Positions 49,297 through 59,135 of a stretch of 64,000 bases of DNA are shown piece by piece. The DNA comes from JBDSSS01 sp963764195 (GTDB lineage Bacteria > Actinomycetota > Actinomycetes > Actinomycetales > Dermatophilaceae), in NCBI GenBank assembly GCA_963764195.1, contig CAVXRG010000008.1, forward strand, positions 124,001-188,000. The letters are read 5' to 3'. The notes under the pieces were generated by a model, which saw only the letters and a list, made by a program, of their open reading frames with translations, was not told where the DNA came from and did no database searches. The stretch's first letter is position 1, and each line of letters opens with the position of its first letter. Position numbers and translations under genes: made by a program.

Positions 49297-49977
49297 GTGC
49301 TCCTGCTCGCGATCGACACCTCCACCTCCGCGATCACCGTCGCGCTGCACGACGGGTCGGCGGTGCTCGCCGAGGCGACGACCCTCGACGCCCGGGCGCA
49401 CGCCGAGCACCTTGCGCCGCAGGTCGTCGAGGTGCTCGCCCACGTCGACGCCCACCCGGGTGACGTCACGGAGGTCGTCGTGGGCGTCGGGCCCGGGCCC
49501 TTCACCGGCCTGCGCGTCGGCATCGTCACCGGCCGCACCTTCGCCTTCGCGCTCGGGATCCCCGTCCACGGGCTCTGCAGCCTCGACGCGCTCGCCCACG
49601 GGGCGTGGCGGTGCGGCCGCCGCGGGGACCTCCTCGTCGCCACCGACGCCCGCCGCAAGGAGGTGTATGCCGCTCGCTACCTCCTCGGTGACACCGGGGC
49701 CGCGCGCCTCGGGGCTCCCGAGGTGAGCCGGGCGGCGGACCTACCCGGGGAGGTCCGGTCCCTGGCGACGGCCGGGCGGGGCGGGATGCTCTACCCGGAA
49801 AGCCTGCACGGCAGCCCCGACACCCTGCTCGACGTCTCGGCCGGCGCCCTCGCGGACCTCGCGGTCCGGCGGATGGCGATGAGTGGCGAGGCGGGCTTCG
49901 ACGGTCTCGAGCCGCTCTACCTGCGCCGGCCCGACGCGGCCCCGGCCCCGCCCAGCCGGAAGTCGACCCTCGGATGA
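49297..49977 (+). CDS. tsaB: tRNA t6A biosynthesis protein TsaB
   Basis: Inactive paralogue of TsaD that scaffolds the t6A complex. The 226 residues have LLAIDTSTSAITVAL at the start, VVVGVGPGPFTGLRVGIVTG and a short C-terminus ending in LEPLYLRRPDA. The GTG at 49297 follows the tsaE stop by 5 bases. A GTATGCCG copy at 49665 encodes Tyr-Ala. It overlaps rimI by 4 bases. Confidence 0.94.
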   Translation: MLLLAIDTSTSAITVALHDGSAVLAEATTLDARAHAEHLAPQVVEVLAHVDAHPGDVTEVVVGVGPGPFTGLRVGIVTGRTFAFALGIPVHGLCSLDALAHGAWRCGRRGDLLVATDARRKEVYAARYLLGDTGAARLGAPEVSRAADLPGEVRSLATAGRGGMLYPESLHGSPDTLLDVSAGALADLAVRRMAMSGEAGFDGLEPLYLRRPDAAPAPPSRKSTLG

Positions 49978-50468
49978 CGGCGACCGTGCAGCTGCGCGAC
50001 CTCGAGTGGACCGACCTCGAGGTCGTCTCCGAGATCGAGCGCGCCCTCTTCCCCGACGACTGCTGGTCGATCGGGACGTGGTGGTCGGAGCTGGCCGGCC
50101 GCCCGAGGCGCGACTACGTCGTCGCGGTCGACGGCGGCATACCGGACGCCGCCCTGCTCGGCTACGCCGGGCTCGACCACGGCGGGGACACCGCCGACGT
50201 CATGACGATCGCGACCGCCCCCGTCGCGCAGCGCCGCGGGGTCGGTCGCCTGCTCCTCGACGAGCTGGTCCTGCGGGCGACCGCTCGGGGCGCTGAGGCA
50301 CTGTTGCTCGAGGTCCGCGCCGACAACGCTGCGGCACGAGCCCTCTACGACCGCAACGACTTCGACGTGATCGCCACGAGGCGGCGCTACTACCAGCCTG
50401 GAGACGTCGACGCCCTCGTGATGCGACGCCACCTCCGACCCGACGACCCGACGGGGGAGACCCGATGA
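49974..50468 (+). CDS. rimI: Ribosomal-protein-alanine N-acetyltransferase RimI-like
   Basis: GNAT enzyme of 164 residues. The acetyl-CoA loop is VAQRRGVGRLLLDEL, followed by LLEVRADNAAARALYDRNDFDVIATRRRYY (in parts), the RimI C-terminal signature. E. coli RimI acetylates ribosomal protein S18; in actinobacteria the target range is broader and not known here. It sits between tsaB and tsaD with 4-base overlaps on both sides, a widely conserved order. Confidence 0.93.
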   Translation: MTATVQLRDLEWTDLEVVSEIERALFPDDCWSIGTWWSELAGRPRRDYVVAVDGGIPDAALLGYAGLDHGGDTADVMTIATAPVAQRRGVGRLLLDELVLRATARGAEALLLEVRADNAAARALYDRNDFDVIATRRRYYQPGDVDALVMRRHLRPDDPTGETR

Positions 50469-51517
50469 CCCGCACCGACGAGCCCCTCGTCCTCGGCATC
50501 GAGACGTCCTGCGACGAGACCGGGGTCGGGATCGTCCGGGGCCAGACGCTGCTCGTCGACGCCGTCGCGAGCAGCGTCGAGGAGCATGCCCGCTTCGGCG
50601 GGGTCGTGCCCGAGGTCGCCAGCCGGGCGCACCTCGAGGCGATGGTCCCCACCATCGAGCGCGCCTGCCGCGAGGCGGGGGTGGCGCTGCGCGACCTCGA
50701 CGCGATCGCGGTGACGTCGGGCCCCGGGCTCGCCGGAGCGCTCCTCGTCGGCGTCGCCTCGGCCAAGGCGCTCGCGGTCGCGCTCGGGAAGCCGATCTAC
50801 GGCGTCAACCACCTCGCGTCCCACGTCGCCGTCGACATCGTCGAGCACGGCCCGCTGCCCGAGCCGACCATGGCGATGCTCGTGTCCGGGGGGCACTCCT
50901 CGCTGCTGCTCGTGCCGGACGTCACCCACGACGTGCGGTCGCTCGGCGCGACGATGGACGACGCCGCCGGGGAGGCCTTCGACAAGGTGGCCCGGGTGCT
51001 CGGGCTGCCCTTCCCGGGTGGGCCCCACATCGACCGAGTCGCCCGGGACGGCAACCGGATCGCGATCGACTTCCCGCGAGGTCTGACGGGGGGCCGCGAC
51101 CTGGAGCGGCACCGCTTCGACTTCTCCTTCTCCGGACTCAAGACCGCCGTGGCGCGGTGGGTCGAGACGCAGCAGCGGGCAGGTGTCGACGTGCCGGTGG
51201 CCGACGTGGCGGCGAGCTTCCAGGAGGCGGTCGTCGACGTGCTGACGCGCAAGGCACTCCTCGCCTGCAAGGAGCACGACGTCGACCACCTGCTCATCGG
51301 GGGAGGCGTGGCCGCCAACTCACGGCTGCGCGCGCTCGCCCAGGAGCGGTGTGACAAGGCGGGCATCGTGCTTCGCGTGCCGAGCCCGGGCCTCTGCACC
51401 GACAACGGCGCGATGGTCGCGGCGCTCGGTGCGCAGATGGTGAGCAAGGGGCGGACGCCGAGCGACCTCGGCCTGCCCACCGACTCGTCGATGCCGGTCA
51501 CCCTCGTCCAGGCGTGA
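50465..51517 (+). CDS. tsaD: tRNA N6-adenosine threonylcarbamoyltransferase TsaD
   Basis: Catalytic subunit that transfers threonylcarbamoyl to A37 of tRNA. The 350 residues have LGIETSCDETGVGIV, the metal-binding HLASHVAVD and SGGHSSLLL, GEAFDKVARVLGLPFPGGP (in parts), FSFSGLKTAV and LLIGGGVAANSRLR. It is last in the glmS-to-tsaD run; a convergent nagZ gene ends 7 bases on. Confidence 0.96.
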   Translation: MTRTDEPLVLGIETSCDETGVGIVRGQTLLVDAVASSVEEHARFGGVVPEVASRAHLEAMVPTIERACREAGVALRDLDAIAVTSGPGLAGALLVGVASAKALAVALGKPIYGVNHLASHVAVDIVEHGPLPEPTMAMLVSGGHSSLLLVPDVTHDVRSLGATMDDAAGEAFDKVARVLGLPFPGGPHIDRVARDGNRIAIDFPRGLTGGRDLERHRFDFSFSGLKTAVARWVETQQRAGVDVPVADVAASFQEAVVDVLTRKALLACKEHDVDHLLIGGGVAANSRLRALAQERCDKAGIVLRVPSPGLCTDNGAMVAALGAQMVSKGRTPSDLGLPTDSSMPVTLVQA

Positions 51518-51523
51518 GCCGGC

Positions 51524-52849
<1,326 letters not shown>

Positions 52850-52922
52850 GGCACGACGGTACCGCCGAGCAGTGGGTCCCCGACCTCGTCAGGGCGGGTG
52901 CGGAGGCGATACGTTGCCGCGC

Positions 52923-53912
52923 ATGACGCCGCAGCCCATCCCCGTCGTCCTCGACGTCGACACCGGCGTCGACGACGCGTGCGCACTGCTCCTCGCGGCC
53001 ACGCACCCCGGCCTCGACCTCCGCGCGGTCACCTGCGTCGGTGGCAACGCCTCGGTCGACGACGTCGTCCGCAACACGCTCGTCGCGCTCGAGGCAGCGG
53101 GGTGCCGGGACGTGCCGGTGGCCCGGGGTGCCGACCGACCGCTCCTCGAGCCCGCGGTCGACGCCCGCCACGTCCACGGCCGGGACGGGATGGCCGACCT
53201 GGGGTGGGAGCCCGCCCCGACGCGTCCGGACCCCCGGCACGCCGTCGAGCTGCTCCGCGACGTCTGTCGCGCGGCCGCCGCCGAGGGCAGCCCGGTCACG
53301 CTCGTCCCCCTCGCGCCGCTGACCAACATCGCCCTGCTCCTGCGCACGTATCCCGATGCGGCACAAGGGATCCACGAGATCCTCTTCATGGGCGGCGCCG
53401 CTCACGTCGGTAACGCGACGGCCTCCGCGGAGTTCAACGTCTTCCACGACCCGGAGGCCGCGGCCGTGACGCTCGATGCCGCGGCCGAGCTCGGGATCCC
53501 CGTGACGATGTACGGCCTCGACGTCTTCTACGCACCGGTCGTCAGCCGGGCCGAGGCGGCCGAGCTCGTCGCGGTCGGGGGACGCGGGGCGGCCGAGCTG
53601 GGGGGCCGGCTCGTCACCCACCAGTGCGACCGCTTCGGCACCGACGCCGCGACGATCGGTGACGCCGGGGCCGTCGTTGCCGTGCTCGAGCGGTCGGGCC
53701 TCACCGTCGAGACCCTCCCGCTGCGGGTCGAGCTCGCCGGGACGTGGTCGCGCGGACGGACGATCGTGGATCGGCGCGACTGGGGCGGGGACCTCGCCCA
53801 CGACCCGCACGGCGAGGCTCCGGTGCGCGTCGACGTCGCCCTCGACGTCGACGGCCCCGCCTACGCCCGGCTCTGGCGCGAGACGCTCCTGGCTGCCGGA
53901 GCCCGGCGATGA
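52923..53912 (+). CDS. Inosine-uridine preferring nucleoside hydrolase
   Basis: Splits ribonucleosides into base and ribose. The 329 residues have the Ca-binding Asp cluster VVLDVDTGVDDACALLLA, HGRDGMADLG, LVPLAPLTNIALLL, FMGGAA and FNVFHDPEAA, all IU-NH hallmarks. The ATG at 52923 starts at the first Asp-cluster strand. Its stop overlaps the start of a ribokinase gene, so the pair would release ribose and phosphorylate it: a compact purine or pyrimidine salvage unit inserted between tsaD and groES. Confidence 0.94.
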   Translation: MTPQPIPVVLDVDTGVDDACALLLAATHPGLDLRAVTCVGGNASVDDVVRNTLVALEAAGCRDVPVARGADRPLLEPAVDARHVHGRDGMADLGWEPAPTRPDPRHAVELLRDVCRAAAAEGSPVTLVPLAPLTNIALLLRTYPDAAQGIHEILFMGGAAHVGNATASAEFNVFHDPEAAAVTLDAAAELGIPVTMYGLDVFYAPVVSRAEAAELVAVGGRGAAELGGRLVTHQCDRFGTDAATIGDAGAVVAVLERSGLTVETLPLRVELAGTWSRGRTIVDRRDWGGDLAHDPHGEAPVRVDVALDVDGPAYARLWRETLLAAGARR

Positions 53913-54742
53913 CCGGGTGGGTGCACGTCCTCGGCTCGCTCAACGTCGACCTCGTGACGAGGGTGGAGCGCCACCCCGCACCGGGTGAGACCGTGCTCGG
54001 CGAGCCCGGTGGACGCTTCGCGGGCGGCAAGGGTGGGAACCAGGCGGTTGCCGCCGCTGCGGCGGGTGCGTCGGTGACGATGCACGCCCAGGTGGGCGAC
54101 GACGACGCCGGTCTCGCGTACGTCGAGCGTCTCCAGGCCCGTGGCGTCGACGCGTCCGGGGTGTCGAGCACGACGGGGGCCCCCACGGGCCAGGCCCTGA
54201 TCACGGTCGACGATGCCGGGGAGAACTCGATCATCGTCGTCCCGGGCGCCAACGGCTCGCCGGACCCCTCCGCCGTCCACGAGGCGGGTGAGCTGCGCGT
54301 CGGGGACGTGCTGCTGTGCTCGCTCGAGATCGACCTCGGCACCGTCGCTGGGGCTGCCCGGGCCGCCCATGAGGCCGGGGCGCGGGTCGTCATCAACATC
54401 GCGCCGTATGCCGCCCTCCCGCCCGACGTCATCGCCCTCGCGGACCCGCTCGTCGCCAACGAGAGCGAGATGCGGCTGCTCGCGGACTCCGACCTGCTGC
54501 CGACCTCGCTGCTCGTGACGTTCGGGGCGGCGGGGGCCACCTGGGACGGGGAGCAGGTGGACGGCATACGGGTGCCGGAGGGCGAGGTCGTCGACACGGT
54601 CGGGGCGGGTGACGCCTTCTGCGGAGCCCTCGCCGCGGCGCTCGCGGCCGGCGCGGACCGCCGGTCGGCCCTCGAGGCCGCCAACCGGGCGGGTGCTGCG
54701 GCCGTGCGCTGGTCGGGCGCCCAGCCCGACGCCCGACTCTGA
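53909..54742 (+). CDS. Ribokinase (PfkB family)
   Basis: Phosphorylates ribose at O5. The 277 residues show VLGSLNVDLVTRVERHP, FAGGKGGNQAVAAA, GDDDAGLAYVERL and the anion-hole motif VVDTVGAGDAFCGALAAAL. ATG at 53909 overlaps the nucleoside hydrolase stop, and the metabolic link is direct. The family also includes adenosine and fructose kinases, but the GGKGGNQA motif favours ribokinase. Confidence 0.92.
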   Translation: MTGWVHVLGSLNVDLVTRVERHPAPGETVLGEPGGRFAGGKGGNQAVAAAAAGASVTMHAQVGDDDAGLAYVERLQARGVDASGVSSTTGAPTGQALITVDDAGENSIIVVPGANGSPDPSAVHEAGELRVGDVLLCSLEIDLGTVAGAARAAHEAGARVVINIAPYAALPPDVIALADPLVANESEMRLLADSDLLPTSLLVTFGAAGATWDGEQVDGIRVPEGEVVDTVGAGDAFCGALAAALAAGADRRSALEAANRAGAAAVRWSGAQPDARL

Positions 54743-54758
54743 GGGACGCCCGTGGTGG

Positions 54759-56009
54759 TCAGGCGGGGGTGACGACGAGGGCGACCTGGCTGCCGCCGAC
54801 GCGGGTCAGCACGAGGGTGGCCTCGGAGCCGCCCTTGCCGCGCCCGGTCATCTTCAGCTGTCGCCGGAGCAGGTCGGCGTCGATGCTCACGCCGCGCTTC
54901 TTGATCGTCACCCGGTCGTGGCCGCGGTCGCGCAGCCAGCGGGCGAGGGACTTCGTCGACAGCGGCATCGCCTCCTCGACCCGGTAGCGCCGGGCCCACG
55001 GCACCTCCTTGCCCGAGGAGCTCGACACGTAGCCGACGCCCGAGCCGAGCTCGACCCCGTCGACGAGGGACACGAGGGCCCCGGTGAGGCCGGCGCGGAT
55101 GACGGCCCGGTCGGGCTCGTGCAGCCATTCGCCGATCTCGGAGACGGAGCCGAGCGGGGGAGCGGCGGCGGCCTCGCCGGCATCGTCCTCGGTGACGACC
55201 GAGGAGCCCCCCTCGGTGCTGACGGCAGCCGTGCGTCCCCGGTGCCGCACGAGGGGTCCCCACCAGACGGCGCACTCCACGACCTCGCCGTGCCACGAGG
55301 TCCACTGGGCCTCGGCGTCCCGTGGGATCGCTGCGTGGGGGAAGGAGGGGGACAGCTTGGCCCCCGTCGCGGGGATCTGGGCCGCATGGCCGAGCACCTG
55401 GGACCATGACGGTGAGATCGCGTCGAGCGAGAACAGCCGGCGGGTCCGCCCGGTGATGTCGGCAACCCCCGACACGCGCCGGGCCGGGTCGAGCCAGACC
55501 CCGGTGTGTCGGGCGTCCGCACCGGTGGGCAACGGTACGTCTTCGGCGCGACCGCACTCGGCCTGGGCCCCGGACCAGTGCCGCAGGTTGACCGCCGCGA
55601 TCCGGGCGGTCGCCGGGTCGAGGTCGACCGCCTGCACCCGCAGGTCGAGCCCGGCCAGGGCCATCGCGTCCGCCCCGATGCCGCACCCGAGGTCGTGGAC
55701 GAGCCGGACCCCGGCGGCCTCGAAACGGTGGGCGTGGCGGGCGGCCACCGCCAGCCGGGTGGCCTGCTCGAGTCCGTCGGGCGTGAAGAGCATGCCGGCG
55801 GCAAAGTCGCCGAACTTCGACTCTGCTCGGGCCCGCAGCCGCGACTGCGTCAGCGCCGCCGCGACGAGGTCGGCGTCGAAGCCGGCCGCGCGGAGCGACC
55901 CCTGCAGCGCCAGCGAACCGGTCTCGTCGTAGGGAGGGAGCGACTGCAGCAGGCCCCAGCCCTCGCCGTCGGCGAGCCGGTCGACCATCGCTGCGTCCAT
56001 GCCGGTCAT
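54759..56009 (-). CDS. Class I SAM-dependent methyltransferase (THUMP-like C-terminus)
   Basis: Protein of 416 residues. The SAM-binding motif is VHDLGCGIGADAMALAG (about 104-120), followed by VQAVDLDPATARIA and GVWLDPARRV. The C-terminal part (about 310-416: SLARWLRDRGHDRVTIKKRGV in parts, LRRQLKMTGRG, ATLVLTRVGG) resembles the THUMP-like domain in actinobacterial relatives annotated near rRNA and tRNA methylases. Substrate unknown. ATG at 56009; M4 is an alternative. Its upstream region is the repeat array preceding groES. Confidence 0.85.
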   Translation of the reverse strand: MTGMDAAMVDRLADGEGWGLLQSLPPYDETGSLALQGSLRAAGFDADLVAAALTQSRLRARAESKFGDFAAGMLFTPDGLEQATRLAVAARHAHRFEAAGVRLVHDLGCGIGADAMALAGLDLRVQAVDLDPATARIAAVNLRHWSGAQAECGRAEDVPLPTGADARHTGVWLDPARRVSGVADITGRTRRLFSLDAISPSWSQVLGHAAQIPATGAKLSPSFPHAAIPRDAEAQWTSWHGEVVECAVWWGPLVRHRGRTAAVSTEGGSSVVTEDDAGEAAAAPPLGSVSEIGEWLHEPDRAVIRAGLTGALVSLVDGVELGSGVGYVSSSSGKEVPWARRYRVEEAMPLSTKSLARWLRDRGHDRVTIKKRGVSIDADLLRRQLKMTGRGKGGSEATLVLTRVGGSQVALVVTPA

Positions 56010-56039
56010 CCTCGCAGGTGCCAGGCCGCAACCCCTCGA

Positions 56040-56407
56040 GCGTGGAAGCGGAACGCAGCCACGCGGGCAGTTCGGGGGTACTCGGGTGAGCGTGGAAGCG
56101 GAACGCAGCCACGCGGGCAGTTCGGGGGTACTCGGGGGCGCAGGCCGCCAGCGGCCGTGAGCCCCCGAGGGTGGGTACTCGGGGGCGCAGGCCGCCAGCG
56201 GCCGTGAGCCCCCGAGCGTGGAAGCGGAACGCAGCCACGCGGGCAGTTCGGGGGTACTCGGGGGCGCAGGCCGCCAGCGGCCGTGAGCCCCCGAGGGTGG
56301 GTACTCGGGGGCGCAGGCCGTCCACGAGCATGTGGCACCTACTCAGCCCCAGATGCCTTTCGGGGGTACTCGGGGGCGCAGGCCGCCAGCGGCCGTGAGC
56401 CCCCGAG
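56040..56407. repeat. Array of two interleaved REP-like repeat units (A x3, B x4 plus a partial)
   Basis: Unit A, 47 bases starting GCGTGGAAGCGG, occurs at 56040-56086, 56090-56136 and 56216-56262, with GCGTGG/CCACGC able to pair. Unit B, 42 bases starting GTACTCGGGGGCGC, occurs at 56128-56169, 56175-56216, 56254-56295 and 56366-56407, with a truncated copy at 56301-56320. B is nearly palindromic (GGGGGC.CA.GGCCG against CGGCC.TG.GCCCCC). Another B copy is near coaA (41449-41485). No gene is called in this 577-base gap. Confidence 0.85.
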
Positions 56408-56409
56408 GG

Positions 56410-56436
56410 TTGGCACTCGACTTGACCGAGTGCTAA
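56410..56436 (+). promoter_or_regulatory. CIRCE operator 1 (HrcA site) of groES-groEL
   Basis: TTGGCACTC-N9-GAGTGCTAA, one base from the CIRCE consensus TTAGCACTC-N9-GAGTGCTAA. The likely promoter overlaps it: -35 TTGACC at 56422-56427 and -10 TAGATT at 56446-56451, spacing 18. HrcA would repress at normal temperature. Confidence 0.92.
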
Positions 56437-56458
56437 CCGGAAACCTAGATTCATCTCA

Positions 56459-56485
56459 TTGGCACTCTCACTACGAAAGTGCCAG
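56459..56485 (+). promoter_or_regulatory. CIRCE operator 2, degenerate
   Basis: TTGGCACTC-N9-AAGTGCCAG, with the CIRCE spacing and a good left half but a changed right half. It lies just downstream of the -10 element, in the start-site or leader region. Confidence 0.7.
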
Positions 56486-56586
56486 TGGACTCCTCGAGAA
56501 CGGTCGACCCCCGCGACGGCGGCCGTGACCGAGAAGACACCATCCATCGTTTCTGATCGAGAAGTTCCGAAGGGAAGGTCACCACC

Positions 56587-56883
56587 GTGTCGGTTTCCAT
56601 CAAGCCGCTCGAAGACCGCATCGTCGTCAAGTCCCTCGAGGCCGAGCAGACCACTGCGTCCGGCCTCGTGATCCCGGACACCGCCAAGGAGAAGCCCCAG
56701 GAGGGCGAGGTCCTGGCAGTCGGCCCCGGTCGTTTCAACGACAACGGCACCGAGCGCGTCCCGCTCGACGTCGCCGTCGGTGACAAGGTCATCTACAGCA
56801 AGTACGGCGGCACCGAGGTCAAGTACGGCGGCGAGGAGTTCCTGATCCTCTCCGCTCGCGACGTCCTCGCCGTCGTCGGCTGA
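56587..56883 (+). CDS. groES: Co-chaperonin GroES
   Basis: Heptameric lid of the GroEL folding chamber; 98 residues, the usual length. It has KPLEDRIVVKSLEAEQ, the mobile loop TTASGLVIPDTAKEKPQEG (in parts), GDKVIYSKYGGTEVKYGGEE (in parts) and the C-terminal LAVVG. GTG start at 56587 preceded by GAAGGGAAGG. Expression is under the two CIRCE elements upstream. groEL follows after 155 bases that contain a stable hairpin. Confidence 0.97.
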   Translation: MSVSIKPLEDRIVVKSLEAEQTTASGLVIPDTAKEKPQEGEVLAVGPGRFNDNGTERVPLDVAVGDKVIYSKYGGTEVKYGGEEFLILSARDVLAVVG

Positions 56884-56910
56884 GCGATCCGCTCACGCCG
56901 TCTGCCGTGA

Positions 56911-56952
56911 ACGCACCCCGGTGAGCCCCAACGGGGTCTCGCTGGGGTGCGT
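56911..56952 (+). other. Intercistronic hairpin between groES and groEL
   Basis: ACGCACCCC pairs exactly with GGGGTGCGT, with a smaller stem (CCCC-AAC-GGGG) inside. It could act as a partial terminator or as an RNA stabiliser or processing site that sets the GroES to GroEL ratio. There is no T tract. Confidence 0.6.
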
Positions 56953-57038
56953 CTCGTTCCACCCCGGGCCGGCGCCCACCAGGCTGCGCCGCCCGCCCAC
57001 AGCACCGAACCACCACGTAACCGAGCCAAAGGAACACC

Positions 57039-58652
57039 ATGGCCAAGCAGTTGGAGTTTGACGACGCGGCACGCAAGTCGCTCGAGCGCGGAGTCAACGC
57101 GCTCGCGAACGCCGTCAAGGTGACGCTCGGCCCCAAGGGCCGCAACGTCGTCATCGACAAGAAGTGGGGCGCCCCCACCATCACGAACGACGGGGTGACG
57201 ATCGCCCGCGAGATCGAGCTCGAGGACCCGTACGAGAACCTCGGCGCGCAGCTCGCCAAGGAGGTCGCCACCAAGACGAACGACATCGCCGGTGACGGGA
57301 CGACGACCGCCACGGTCCTCGCCCAGGCGATGGTCAAGGAGGGCCTGCGCAACGTGGCCGCCGGTGCCGCTCCGGCCGCCCTCAAGCGCGGCATGGACAA
57401 GGCCGTCACGGCGGTCAACGACCGCCTCCTCGAGAACGCCCGCGAGGTCGACGGCAAGGAGGAGATCGCCTCCGTCGCGACCCTCTCCGCCCAGGACCCG
57501 AACCTCGGCACGCTGATCAGCGAGGCCTTCGACAAGGTCGGCAAGGACGGCGTCATCACCGTCGAGGAGAGCTCGACCCCGAGCACCGAGCTCGAGTTCA
57601 CCGAGGGCATGCAGTTCGACAAGGGCTACCTTTCGGCCTACTTCGTCACCGACACCGAGCGCATGGAGACCGTCCTCGAGGACTGCTACGTGCTGATCAA
57701 CCAGGGCAAGATCTCGGCCGTCGCCGACATCCTCCCGGTGCTCGAGAAGGTCGTTCAGTCCGGCAAGCCGCTGCTCATCATCGCCGAGGACGTCGACGGT
57801 GAGGCCCTCTCGACGCTCGTCGTCAACAAGATCCGCGGCACGTTCACCGTCGCCGCCGTCAAGGCGCCGGGCTTCGGCGACCGACGCAAGGCGATGCTCC
57901 AGGACATCGCCGTGCTCACCGGCGGCCAGGTCATCGCCCCCGAGGTCGGACTCAGCCTCGAGCAGGCCGACCTCACCGTCCTCGGCCAGGCCCGTCGCGT
58001 CGTCCTGACCAAGGACAACACGACGATCATCGATGGCGGCGGCGAGGCCGGCGAGGTCACCGGTCGGGTCAACCAGATCAAGGCCGAGATCGAGCGCACC
58101 GACTCCGACTGGGACCGCGAGAAGCTCCAGGAGCGCCTTGCCAAGCTCGCCGGTGGCGTCTGCGTCATCAAGGTCGGCGCCCACACCGAGGTCGAGCTCA
58201 AGGAGAAGAAGCACCGCATCGAGGACGCGATCTCCGCGACGCGCGCCGCGATCGAGGAGGGCATCGTCGCCGGCGGCGGCACCGCCCTCATCCACGCGGC
58301 GACCGCCATCGACGGTCTCGACCTCTCCGGTGACGAGGCGACCGGCGCGGCGATCGTGCGCAAGGCCGTCCAGGAGCCGCTGCGCTGGATCGCGGAGAAC
58401 GCGGGCCTGCAGGGTTACGTCGTCACCTCGAAGGTCGCCGAGCTCCCGCTCGGCCAGGGCCTCAACGCGGCGACGGGCGAGTACGGCGACCTCATCGCCG
58501 CCGGCGTCATCGACCCGGTCAAGGTGACCCGCTCGGCCCTGCGCAATGCCGAGTCGATCGCCTCGATGATCCTCACGACGGACACCCTCGTGGTGGACAA
58601 GCCGGAGGAGCAGGACGACGCGGACGGTCACGGTCACGGTCACGGCCACTGA
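57039..58652 (+). CDS. groEL: Chaperonin GroEL (His-tailed GroEL1 type)
   Basis: ATP-dependent protein folding chamber. The 537 residues have VTLGPKGRNVVIDKKWG, the ATP motif AGDGTTTATVLAQAM, IAEDVDGEALSTLVVNK and VAGGGTALIHA. The C-terminus is HGHGHGH rather than the usual GGM repeat; in mycobacteria a His-rich tail marks GroEL1, the copy downstream of groES. That implies a second groEL elsewhere in the genome. ATG at 57039 with AAAGGA upstream. Confidence 0.97.
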   Translation: MAKQLEFDDAARKSLERGVNALANAVKVTLGPKGRNVVIDKKWGAPTITNDGVTIAREIELEDPYENLGAQLAKEVATKTNDIAGDGTTTATVLAQAMVKEGLRNVAAGAAPAALKRGMDKAVTAVNDRLLENAREVDGKEEIASVATLSAQDPNLGTLISEAFDKVGKDGVITVEESSTPSTELEFTEGMQFDKGYLSAYFVTDTERMETVLEDCYVLINQGKISAVADILPVLEKVVQSGKPLLIIAEDVDGEALSTLVVNKIRGTFTVAAVKAPGFGDRRKAMLQDIAVLTGGQVIAPEVGLSLEQADLTVLGQARRVVLTKDNTTIIDGGGEAGEVTGRVNQIKAEIERTDSDWDREKLQERLAKLAGGVCVIKVGAHTEVELKEKKHRIEDAISATRAAIEEGIVAGGGTALIHAATAIDGLDLSGDEATGAAIVRKAVQEPLRWIAENAGLQGYVVTSKVAELPLGQGLNAATGEYGDLIAAGVIDPVKVTRSALRNAESIASMILTTDTLVVDKPEEQDDADGHGHGHGH

Positions 58653-58688
58653 GCACCGACTGACCGTGCGCTGAAGAGCGCACGTCGA

Positions 58689-58724
58689 ACGAGGGCCGTC
58701 CCGGGCAACCGGGGCGGCCCTCGT
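58689..58724 (+). terminator. Terminator after groEL
   Basis: CGAGGGCCG-T-CCCGG, loop GCAA, CCGGG-G-CGGCCCTCG, with an extra A-T pair: 14 bp plus one mismatch, a GNRA-type loop and no T tract. Confidence 0.8.
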
Positions 58725-58760
58725 CGGCCGTTCGGACGCGGTGTGTCAACCGAGCCCCGA

Positions 58761-58806
58761 CACAGGTATGCCGCCGAGCGGGCGTTCGCTCGGCGGCATA
58801 CCTGTG
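58761..58806. repeat. 20-bp perfect hairpin built from two GTATGCCG words
   Basis: CACAGGTATGCCGCCGAGCG, loop GGCGTT, then the exact complement. Each arm contains the genome-wide octamer (58766 and 58794). It lies between groEL's terminator and convergent whiB, so it may also terminate whiB transcription. Confidence 0.85.
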
Positions 58807-58841
58807 CCCGGGTGGCAAGGGGAGCGGCCCGGGGAGTCTGC

Positions 58842-59135
58842 TCAGGAGGCGGCCTGGGCCGGCTCCCCCTCGTAGACGCGGTCGCGCTCGGCCTCGGTGA
58901 GGCCACCCCAGACGCCGTAGGGCTCGCGGACCTCGAGGGCGTGTGAGCGGCACGCGGTCACGACGGGACACGCGGCGCAGACGGCTTTGGCCTGGGCGTC
59001 GCGGTTGCGGCGACGGGGTCCGCGCTCTCCTTCGGGGTGGAAGAAGACCTCGGGACTGACGCCCCGGCAGGCGCCCTCGAGCTGCCAGTCCCACAGGAGC
59101 GCAACGGGGCCCGGAAGGCGGGTGATCTCAGCCAT
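58842..59135 (-). CDS. whiB3: WhiB-family transcriptional regulator (WhiB3-like)
   Basis: Fe-S cluster protein of 97 residues that senses redox state and acts with a sigma factor. The four cluster cysteines are C23, C53, C56 and C62 (GACRG ... AVCAACPVVTACRSHAL), followed by the EPYGVWGGLTEAERD turn. The N-terminal LPGP..LLWDWQLEGACRG and FFHPEGERG are closest to WhiB3. The neighbours, groEL1 on one side and sigD on the other, match the M. tuberculosis locus. ATG at 59135; it is divergent from sigD. Confidence 0.93.
   Translation of the reverse strand: MAEITRLPGPVALLWDWQLEGACRGVSPEVFFHPEGERGPRRRNRDAQAKAVCAACPVVTACRSHALEVREPYGVWGGLTEAERDRVYEGEPAQAAS

Noticed and set aside
53701..56547. A 948-codon minus-strand open frame
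   Set aside because: It runs antisense to the nucleoside hydrolase and ribokinase genes and through the repeat array; the repeated peptides come from the REP-like units. High GC gives long shadow frames.
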